Part shown: one piece after another, positions 55,195 through 64,000 of the stretch
Layout of the letters: each line of letters starts with the position of its first letter
How positions within the stretch are numbered: the stretch's first letter is position 1
Source: Xestospongia muta
Taxonomy: Eukaryota > Porifera > Demospongiae > Haplosclerida > Petrosiidae
Length of the DNA stretch: 64,000 nt
Direction: 5' to 3'
Assembly: GCA_963693285.1 (NCBI GenBank)
Contig: OY848917.1
Location: 14,694,192 to 14,758,191, forward strand
The notes under the pieces: generated by a model
The model's database searches: none
The model's input: only the letters and a program-made list of their open reading frames with translations
Told to the model about the DNA's origin: nothing
Program-made: the position numbers and the translations under genes

Positions 55195-56913
55195 TTAAAC
55201 AAGTTTCAAGTCAAATTTGCCCTGATATCCACAACAATAGCGCCGTTGAACTCCTGTAATATCCCATTCAACTGTAACATCATACCCATCTCCAATATCA
55301 CAAATACTAACTACTGTGCCTAAATTCCCAGCACCACCATCTTCATCAAAATAATTCCAATCAGGTCCACGTTTCACCCGATCATCAACCATAACACTAA
55401 ATCTTGACTCATAAGTCGATACCTTTCTATCAATGTGGACTCTAGATGATACATTGCTAGTCACCTTGGATGGCATGTAATGACTTCTGGCTACAGTAAT
55501 GATGAACATTTGGACACCTAAAATTGAGGAATCAGTTGGTATCAGCTGAAAGTTATACTTTCCTGCATGTGTAGGTGTAAATTCAACTTGTATTTGGTTG
55601 TCACTAGCTACTATTACTGGACAGCGAACAATTATATTACCACAATTATATTTACATTCCCACTTCACAAGATTTGCTAGTGGATTATTTAGAAAGTAGA
55701 TCAGAGTATTTTTCACACCTATTTTCGCAATAGTTGTTAGAAGAGTGCCCTGTGTTAATGCCTCTTTGTTAACTTGAGCTATAGTGAGAGTTCCAAGCCT
55801 TGTTATAAAAATACGTGATTTTTTAAATAAGGTGCGAGGAATAGAAGAATCAAATATTACCGACACATCAACATCTTTATTATCAAGTTCTGTCAGACTA
55901 CAAAGAAGTTGATTTAATAAAGATAACATCTGTCCTTTACTTTGTTTTTGATAGCGTTTGCTAAATGATTGACTACTCTTGATTTGAGCTATCATAACTT
56001 CAAGATGATCTTTAGTCGCCCATATTATTTTGCTGTCTTCAGTAAACTTAGACTCAACTTGTTTTAGAAGCTCCTCCTTCATTGCTTGTATTTTTCTTAT
56101 ATACTCATCACAGACAGCATTTATCTCTGCTTCAAGTTTATCTCGTTGACTACATACTTGTTGCTCATATTTCTTAACAAAAGTAAGGTGAGATTGAAAT
56201 TTCTTCTCTTTTTCCTCAACATTAGCTGTCATTAATCCAATCCATTCCATCAAGTTATCTTGAACATTCTTGAAGAAGTCATAGCTATGTCCTTTATGAA
56301 CAGTCTCTAACATACACATACAACATACCAATGTATTACAGGTCTTACAAAAGATTTCTAGCTTGTAATCAGAATGCTGAGAACAATAAGGGTCCTGTTT
56401 AATTAAATGAGCAAGAGTTGAGGAGTGAAATGAACCAGCGTCTTCTAGAAGATTTAATGTATGAGTAGATGACCTCTTTCCTCGTTTGTGCATAACATTA
56501 CAATATTGGCACAAATACTCGCTACATTCATTACAGAAACTTACAGCTATCTCACCAGTTATGCAGAAATCACATAATTTTGTTTCCTCTTTCTTTGTAG
56601 TAATTTTAGCAGCCTCTAACTCTGGTAAGATGGAGAGATCGCAGAGATAGCTACTCACGCCCCCTTTTGGTATCTTATGTTTAACTCTACATTGAGGACA
56701 ACTCAGGTCACTCTTATGATCACGTACAAGACCTTGTAGACATTTTAAACAATACGTATGAAGACAAGGAAGAACACGAGGATCACTAAAGAATTCTAAA
56801 CAAATACTACATTTGAGATTACTACCGGAGACAGCAACGCCATCAGCACAAGTAGCCATAATCGCTAATGTAACTGAGCATGCGCATAATAGTAAACTAA
56901 CGAGTGCTGACAT
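55195..56913 (-). CDS. TRIM-like RING/MIB-HERC2 protein, copy 4
   Basis: 572 aa, fully open, with the same domain order and all zinc ligands. Inner Met (MATC) at 56859. It ends GYQGKFDLKLV. It differs from copies 2 and 3 by scattered substitutions over the whole length. Confidence 0.9.
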   Translation of the reverse strand: MSALVSLLLCACSVTLAIMATCADGVAVSGSNLKCSICLEFFSDPRVLPCLHTYCLKCLQGLVRDHKSDLSCPQCRVKHKIPKGGVSSYLCDLSILPELEAAKITTKKEETKLCDFCITGEIAVSFCNECSEYLCQYCNVMHKRGKRSSTHTLNLLEDAGSFHSSTLAHLIKQDPYCSQHSDYKLEIFCKTCNTLVCCMCMLETVHKGHSYDFFKNVQDNLMEWIGLMTANVEEKEKKFQSHLTFVKKYEQQVCSQRDKLEAEINAVCDEYIRKIQAMKEELLKQVESKFTEDSKIIWATKDHLEVMIAQIKSSQSFSKRYQKQSKGQMLSLLNQLLCSLTELDNKDVDVSVIFDSSIPRTLFKKSRIFITRLGTLTIAQVNKEALTQGTLLTTIAKIGVKNTLIYFLNNPLANLVKWECKYNCGNIIVRCPVIVASDNQIQVEFTPTHAGKYNFQLIPTDSSILGVQMFIITVARSHYMPSKVTSNVSSRVHIDRKVSTYESRFSVMVDDRVKRGPDWNYFDEDGGAGNLGTVVSICDIGDGYDVTVEWDITGVQRRYCCGYQGKFDLKLV

Positions 56914-57005
56914 AGCGTCAAGTTTTGCATATAATTATACGATGATCACATTCTTCGAAATTAAAAAAGACACCGTAACTACTCAAAACCATAACCCATA
57001 CACAA

Positions 57006-57182
57006 TCAATACTGAACAACTTCCAGGTCATACTTTCCTTTAATTCTCAAAATAATAACAGCCAAGATTTTCTGATCAATGTTGACATCATGCTTCACTT
57101 TGAAATGATATCCACTTCCAGGTTCACTAGTACCAACTACTGTACCCAAACTACCATAATGAGTGAAGAAAAGTCTAGTCAC
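57006..57182 (-). pseudogene. Relic MIB/HERC2 3' end upstream of TRIM copy 4
   Basis: The same relic, here closer in sequence to the one upstream of copy 1. Confidence 0.6.
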
Positions 57183-60100
57183 TGCTGCAGTTGCTTGAGC
57201 ATATTTTCAGAGCAAAATGTTTTTTTTCAAGATTTTCAGAGTTGATTGAGAAGATATTTGTGCATGGATCAAATTTAAACAAAATATTGCAGTGAAAATA
57301 TTTTTAATGGACATATGTAGGCATATATATATATGTAGCCTGATACACATAGCTAGCTGAAGATAAATGCTTGCAAGACATTGTACTGCAATTAAACATG
57401 TACTTTTGTGAGAATTTAAGCTAGTAGATGCTTGTCAATAACACTACTATTTGAATTTAGATACATCAATAAAGTACCATAATGACCATTAAAAGACTAT
57501 ATAATAGGAACAAAAAGGAAAACTCAGACACCTGTACTTTATCCTTTAAGTTCTCTGCATGTGTACATATTCTTGGTGATCTACTGGTCAGGACTAGCCA
57601 TTTGACAAAGTTACAAGTGTAATTAAACATGATAAATCTCTAGATATAAAAACACTAATTTGGAAATTTTCGGGCCACAAAACCATGTTGTCTGTTTCTG
57701 GATATTATCCTGTGATCTTCTAAGTCAATGATGTACTCTTCTCACTGTATGTGATTCTATCAAGACATCAAAGGAGTATACTAACACATCAAGGAGTATA
57801 CCAACAATTACAATTTCACTTTTGGCTCTTAGTTTTATATTTTTAAATACATCTTAATTATTATTATTTTCATAAAAAATTGAATCAAAAAGAATGGATT
57901 GGTAGTAAAAAAAGAAAGAAAAGGAGTCTGCAACACCAGCAATTCTCGGGCGGTCTTCTATCCCAGTACTATTAGCTTTATAGAAGATACTATAGGAAGA
58001 ACCGAAGAAGAGTTATCAAAGTATAACTATTACATTATTGTACTAATTAAATCTACCAAAGATGACGAATTATGAGACAAAGATAGTAAATGACATCACT
58101 TCATACAAACTTAACTATTCAAGGCAATTTAACTTACTCAACTACTTTCCCACCAGTCCAAGATGCTTTAAATTTGAGTTGTTTGCCAGCTTCATGATCT
58201 TCATAGAACCATAACAATTTAGAGAGAGGTGGTCGACTATAAGGAGTATAGTCCTCTTCACCTAGGTACAAAATAATCAAGATGTAGCAGTGATCCATTA
58301 GAAATACAGTAATATACTAATATAAATACACAATACATGTAATAACATTATTGATGACATAACAACCATCATTGATCAAATATCGCTGAGTAAGTAAGTA
58401 ACTGAATTGTAAGTCCAATAGATGGTCAAGCTACATATTACTACATATTATAAGTTATAGTCTGTATATCTAACATACTTCCACATACTCTATTCAGGAT
58501 GGGTTTGACACTTAACTCAGTGTTATAACTCAGGATAGAAATAATAAATGATTTACATTATTAAACTGTATAAATTTATAATAAAAACTAGAGTGATAAC
58601 TGTTTGGTAAAGTAATAAACAAGATTCTCAATATAAAGTGAATAGTGTTCTTCCCATTCTACTATGATATGATGTCATTCAAATGCTCACATAGGCATTT
58701 TACTGCCATAAGGAAATTTCAACAACTTAGAAATGTCTTTAATAGAAAAAATTGAAGGAGAAAAGGGAAAAGAAGATAAAAAAATAGGAAGAACGTCTAC
58801 AAAACTCACAAAGCCATGGCCAGTTTAGTTGATAGTTATTGAAAACCTGCTATCACTTTTAGCATGACAGAGGATAGCACACAATATCACAATATAAAGA
58901 TGACAGCAATACTTACACAAGTAGTAACATTTTTTTAAAAATAAAGGAGAGCCCAAAAAGAAAAAAAAATGCAGGGATGACAACATAAATCTATACAAAA
59001 ACATACAAAAATGATTACATACAATATGTTTTACTAGCCAAATTTTGGCCGAGACTGTTTGCTACAACTCTAAAATTCTTTCAGCGGTATGATCCAATAT
59101 TGAATGACACTGATACTGCTATACAGTCTAGCTTTCAGAGGGATATTCCCATTAATGAATAAAAGCTTGCTTTATAAGACAGATACTGATGGGTTATTTA
59201 TGTAGGTTTTTTTATGAATTTGTGTTTCATCTCAATTTTGTTTCATTTTGTTAGCATTGTCATTCATTTCATTCCCTAATTCCATTCTTTTTTAGTACAT
59301 GGATTTTTTGGTTTGCAAATTGACCATTGGTGACCTAACCCACTATGTTGATCTAAAGGATCATTGCTAGTGACTCAACTCACTTTCCCACACAGTACAG
59401 AAAATAGATATCATTATCCAGTAATTATAGTGAAATTCAGTCAGAAAACCTTCTCTTATATCAACAGAAACTTGAAGGACAGTATGCATACAGCTGCATG
59501 CTCACTACACTTATTAGTTACATGTGATTAATCGAAAGACAATTAAAATGGTGTCCAGTGAAATGATGGCTCTCAGGTTACCTTAAATCTGTCAAAATAT
59601 GCTTGGATATGGGATCACCATGATGCCACTGTGTGTACCAGATAAAATTGCTGCATTTTGATGGCAAAATTGTCACAATATATTTAGGTATTAATAAGCT
59701 TGCCTTCCTAAGTTCAGAATTAGAAGAAAGAACAATTTCATTGTAAAGCTACCAGCCAGTTTTTGGCTTTAGTGATACTTAACTGTTAGCTTTAATGGTG
59801 AAAAAATAATTGAAATAAAAGGTAGGTGTATATAAAAGCCTGTACTATTGTTACAACAAAGATTTGCAGCCAATGGTTAATTTGATACAGCAAACGTTTA
59901 AAGTCATCCAAACACATTAAGCATACCATACATAATGATATGATTTGTTAATTTACTTTATAAATTGTCTTACCAATGATCAATACTTTAGCAGTAGGGC
60001 CCTTCTCTCAGATTGCTTTAGCAGCAGCAAATGAGGCAGTCCCTCCACCAATTAAAACATATGGAGCAAAACCTAGTAACAACAATAAAGTCACAAATGA

Positions 60101-60530
60101 TGACTGATTATAGTACCTGGGATATCAGGAATGTCATCTACTTCATCAACCTCAACAACAGGATTGGTAGTAGTTGTACTTTCTTAAGTATCATTTGACA
60201 AAGTATTAGTAGATATTAATGTCTCAGCTTCAGCTAGAAACATAAATTAATGAGATAGTTATATGATATTTCTTTAATACGTGTCTATAGAGAACTTAGC
60301 AAGTACAATATGAGATAATAGAACTCGGAGTGTAGCACCCATTCAGGCCTGTCAAGTGATGGTCTGACCACTTTTTGACAACTGATGTTTTAATTTTAGC
60401 AATTTAATAATGTTATCACTATAGATAATATTAACAAGGTTACCACTATATTAACATGATTATCACTATAGATAATCCTTCTTGATAAGATAATAATCTA
60501 CTGTTTCTTTTGTTTTCTGATAGCTATTAG

Positions 60531-60954
60531 CATAGGCGTATCTATGGTCATCAGACTACCAGGGCATAATTAAATATTCATGGATTATTAAAAATATTAA
60601 TAATAATTATCAATAGTTATTAACTGTTAATTATGTATAGAGACGTTCTACCTACAATCATAATTAATTACAAAGAAAAGGTGGAGTTTAGTTTTGTTTA
60701 CAGAAGTACTATTTTGTGTTCCTGTTCAAACTGAAATGCCAAATCTTCCAAACAGTTCCATAATGCGGACGAAAGATCTCTCTCTATGTACAAGAAAGCT
60801 AGACTGTTGAGTCTTTGTTGTGTCATGGTCGAGCGTAAGTACTTTTTAAGCTGACGAATACTAGAAAATCTACGCTACGCAGAAGCCATTTTCTTTTCCT
60901 GGATCAGTTTACCAGGGCAATGCCCTGGTATGCCCGGGCCTAGATTCGCCTATG
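60531..60954. mobile_element. hAT element derivative, 424 bp, with 8-bp target duplication
   Basis: Ends cataggcgtatctatgg and ggcctagattcgcctatg are inverted. Both flanks read gctattag (60523-60530 and 60955-60962), a perfect 8-bp duplication. The equivalent intron in the other four tandem units has the undisrupted site (gctattagtcattg in unit 1 at about 34800, gctattactcattg in others). Confidence 0.93.
60698..60885 (-). pseudogene. hAT transposase C-terminal (dimerisation) remnant
   Basis: Inside the hAT element the minus strand reads RQLKKYLRSTMTQQRLNSLA and FLYIERDLSSAL. This matches the C-terminal hAT dimerisation motif ('LK.YLR..M.Q.RL..LA.L.IE.D'). A stop precedes it near 60878, so only the tail of the transposase is left. 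Confidence 0.75.
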
Positions 60955-62025
60955 GCTATTAGTTATTGTTTCAAATTGTATAATTAAAAGCCACGCCCCT
61001 CATAAATAATTAAAAATTTGAGCAGTGAAACATACACATGTTAACTTCACTAGCTAATTTTTCTTTCCTATGGCCAGTTGTCATTTACAGCTAGCAAGTG
61101 TACATTTCTATCATTTATACTACCTAGTATTGATGTCTCTAGTGTTATTTGATAGTCTATAAGTGTTTACAAGCTATTACCTTCAGGATGAATTGCTCCC
61201 TCTATTTGGTAGTCCTCGCTTTTCTTTGAATGTAGTTCAGATAGTCCAATCAATGAAGACCGATTACGTCTGTGATGTAAGTATTATAAAATGTGCATTT
61301 TGAAATTAAGTAACAATTATTATTGACTAAAGCTACATAATTTTACTGTTTTATTTTGTAATATATTGACATCCATTGGTCTTTTATTACTCAGGACAAC
61401 TGTCTATTCTTCAACTTAGAAATTTCAGAATGTAATTTATTATTGTTGACATACATTATTATTATGTATACATTCAGTATACACTCCTCCCCTTATCTTA
61501 TTAATACTACAGTATATGTCATTACACAATATTGTATTTATACTTACACTATACGTCATTACACCAGCAACAACAGTGCCTCCAATCACAATTAAATTGA
61601 AACTATTGGTTATTTTATCGCCACTAGAAGGTGTTGCATAGTACCTCGGACCAACATTCCACTTCGTCGGTAGATGTGCAATTCCCCTAGCACCAATTGA
61701 CCTCAGTGACCTAGCAAGGAACGTCGCCATGCTAGCGCCACACGTGCAGAGTCTGAGCACTGCCCCTTGTTAATAAGGGGCGCGACCGGCGGGTACCCAA
61801 TAAATAAATAAAATGAAAGAGGATATTATAGTGTTAAGAAGTAGTCGTACTCATAAAGTCATTCAACTTTTTCAGGGTTCCTAGAATAGATACAGTGTTA
61901 CCTCTTCGGATTGCTACAGAAAGTCTCTGCAGGAGCTCAAGGTATTGAAAAGATTTGGGTTATATACTCTGTGACCTTTGCCATCCTGTGACCCAGATAT
62001 TTTAGGAATTTAAGACTCGTGCCCA

Positions 62026-62178
62026 ATGGATACTGAAGTCTCTATTGCCACTGAGGCAAAGAAATGCGATCTATGGGAAATGGCCAAATGTAATTACAAT
62101 AGTTCCATCATGGAAAAGTGGGAAGTCCTTAGGATGCTAGATGTCTCGATACCTTTGCAGTGTCCTGTTCTACGTTAG
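62026..62178 (+). other. Short plus-strand ORF of unknown origin
   Basis: 50 codons beginning MDTEVSIATEAKKCDLWEMA, antisense to the TRIM-AIFM1 spacer. The text looks gene-like but is deleted or altered in units 2-4 and only faintly seen in unit 1. A similar short piece (RQSGEVAGMAKTIKREKHNE) follows in another frame and is kept in units 2-5. It may be a gene relic carried in the repeat unit. Confidence 0.2.
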
Positions 62179-62390
62179 TGTCGAGACAGTCTGGTGAAGT
62201 GGCTGGTATGGCTAAAACAATAAAGAGGGAAAAGCATAATGAGCTAAGCTCATATTTCATACACTGCCAGAAATTTTCAGTTAAGTTTTTAGGTATCCAC
62301 AAGAAACTAAAAAATAATAAAAACATTTGTTTCTACAAAAAACAAGAATTTAATAATGTGTGTAAACTATGTATCACAAATTCACAATGA

Positions 62391-64000
62391 TTAAACAAGT
62401 TTCAAGTCATATTTGCCTTGACTTCCACAACGATAGAGCTCTTGAACTCCTATAATATCCCATTCAACTGTAACATCATACTTATATCCAATACCACAAA
62501 CACCAATACCACAAACACTAACTACTGTACCTAAGTTCCCAGCACCACCATCTTCATTTAAATAATTCCAATCAGGTCCATGTTTTACCCGATCACCAAC
62601 TAAAACACTTAAGCCTGTCTTATAAAGTTGATACCTTTCTATCAATGTCGACTGTAGATTGTACATTGCTAGTCACCATGGATGGGATATAATGACTTTT
62701 GGCTACAGTAATGATGAATGTTTGGACACCTAAAATTGAGGAACTAGTTGGTATCAGCTGAAAGTTATACTTTCCTGCATGTGTAGGTGTAAATTCAACT
62801 TGTATTTGGTTGTCACTAGCTACTATTACTGGACAGCGAACAATTATACCACCAAAATTACCACAAATTATGCAACCACAGTTACATTTACATTCCCACT
62901 TCACAAGATTTGCTAGTGGATTATTTAGAATGTAGATCAGAGTATTTTTCACACCTATTTTCGCAATAGTTTTTTGAAGAGTGCCCTGTGTTAATGCCTC
63001 TTTGTTAACTTGAGCTATAGTGAGAGTTCCAAGCCTTGTTATAAAAATACGTGATTTTTTAAATAAGGTGCGAGGAATAGAAGAATCAAATATTACCGAC
63101 ACATCAACATCTTTATTATCAAGTTCTGTCAGGCTACAAATGAGCTGATTCAATAAAGATAACATCTGTCCTTTACTTTGTTTTTGATAGCGTTTGCTAA
63201 ATGCTTGACCACTCTTGATTTGATCTATCATAACTTCAAGATGATCTGTAGTTGCCCATATTATTTTGCTGTCTTCAGTAAACTTGGACTCAACTTGTTT
63301 TAGAAGCTCCTCCTTCATTGCTTGTATTTTTGTTATATACTCATCACAGACAGCATTTATCTCTGCTTCAAGTTTATCTCGTTGACTACATACTTGTTGC
63401 TCATATTTCTTAACAAAAGTAAGGTGAGATTGAAATTTCTTCTCTTTTTCCTCAATATTAGTTGTCATTAATCCAATCCATTTCATCAAGTTATCTTGAA
63501 CATTCTTGAAAAAGTCATAGCTATGTCCTTTATGAGTACTCTCTAACATACACATACAACATACCAATGTATTACAAGTCTTACAAAAGATTTCTAGCTT
63601 GTAATCAGAATGCTGAGAACAATAAGGGTCCTGTTTAATTAAATGAGCAAGAGTTGAGGAGTGAAATGAACCAGCGTCTTCTAGAAGACTTAATGTATGA
63701 GTAGATGACCTCTTTCCTCGTTTGTGCATATCTTTACAATATTGGCACAAATACTCACTACATTCATTACAGAAACTTACAGCTATCTCACCAGTTATGC
63801 AGAAATCACATATTTTGGTTTCCTCTTTCTTTGTAGTAATTTTAGCAGCCTCTAACTCTGGTAAGATGGAGAGATCGCAGAGATAGCTAGTCACCCCACC
63901 TTTTGGTATCTTATGTTTAACTCTACATTGAGGACAACTCAGGTCACTCTTATGATTACGTACAAGACCTTGTAGACATTTTAAACAATATGTATGAAGA
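62391..64000 (-). pseudogene. TRIM-like protein, copy 5 (frameshifted, runs off the window)
   Basis: The RING is cut by the window edge; B-boxes, coiled coil and filamin-like part are open to 62620. An extra base near 62621-62628 (VSTL then stop, against VSTYESGF in other copies) shifts the frame, leaving the MIB/HERC2 domain (GDRVKHGPDWNYLNEDGGAG) in a separate frame, 62391-62666. A short in-frame duplication adds CGCIICGNFG in the filamin-like part. The product, if made, would lack the MIB/HERC2 domain. Confidence 0.8.

Larger units (their letters stand above)
57973..61730 (-). pseudogene. AIFM1 (partial): Partial AIFM1, tandem copy 5
   Basis: Exon equivalents: 61548-61730, 61181-61283, 60117-60233, 59974-60072 and 58138-58261. 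It is truncated in exon 6 at about 57973. Exon 2 has the same TATAA acceptor loss as copy 4. Exon 3 has an in-frame TAA (60186-60184) where other copies have CAA (NDTQEST). A hAT element sits in the intron between exons 2 and 3. Confidence 0.85.

Overview
The window looks like nuclear DNA of an early-branching animal, most likely a demosponge of the Amphimedon type. This is an inference. It rests on AT-rich DNA, very short GT-AG introns (several of about 46 nt), animal gene families (PRDM, LC3/ATG8, AIFM1, TRIM), and many small non-autonomous transposons. Nothing bacterial or viral was seen.

Layout. 0.1-1.1 kb holds two inverted LINE 3'-end fragments. 1.2-2.4 kb holds decayed gene pieces, one of them a cadherin-like beta-sandwich remnant. 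2.5-4.9 kb (minus) is a seven-exon gene with PRDM9 domain order: a KRAB-like start, an SSXRD-like basic motif, a zinc knuckle, a PR/SET domain, two leading fingers and ten tandem C2H2 fingers. 5.2-6.8 kb is more LINE debris. 6.8-8.0 kb (plus) is a frameshifted leucine-rich-repeat gene. 8.9-10.9 kb (minus) is a PRR13-like gene. 13.2-19.5 kb (plus) is a four-exon LC3/ATG8 gene whose protein ends exactly at the lipidation glycine. 21.5-28.7 kb is a repeat-rich cluster of tiny secreted-protein genes and a small putative mitochondrial gene, scrambled by local duplications, one of which made a chimeric ORF.

29.0-64.0 kb (minus) is the main structure. A complete 15-exon AIFM1 (apoptosis-inducing factor) gene is preceded by a TRIM-type gene (RING, two B-boxes, coiled coil, filamin-like segment, MIB/HERC2 domain). 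The block 'TRIM gene + first five and a bit exons of AIFM1' is then repeated in tandem four more times, in units of about 6.3-7.2 kb. Three of the four extra TRIM ORFs are fully open and one is frameshifted near its end. All four extra AIFM1 pieces stop in exon 6, and each carries its own lesion (nonsense codons, lost splice acceptors, a changed FAD-binding glycine). The array is therefore best read as TRIM gene amplification with AIFM1 5' ends as passengers. Each AIFM1 start is preceded by a GC-box palindrome, and each of the first four TRIM genes by a relic of a further MIB/HERC2 3' end. One unit carries a hAT element with a clean 8-bp target duplication, and the other units provide the empty site.

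No CRISPR, rRNA or convincing tRNA was seen. Exon models come from reading splice sites by eye with phase checks. They have not been tested against transcripts.
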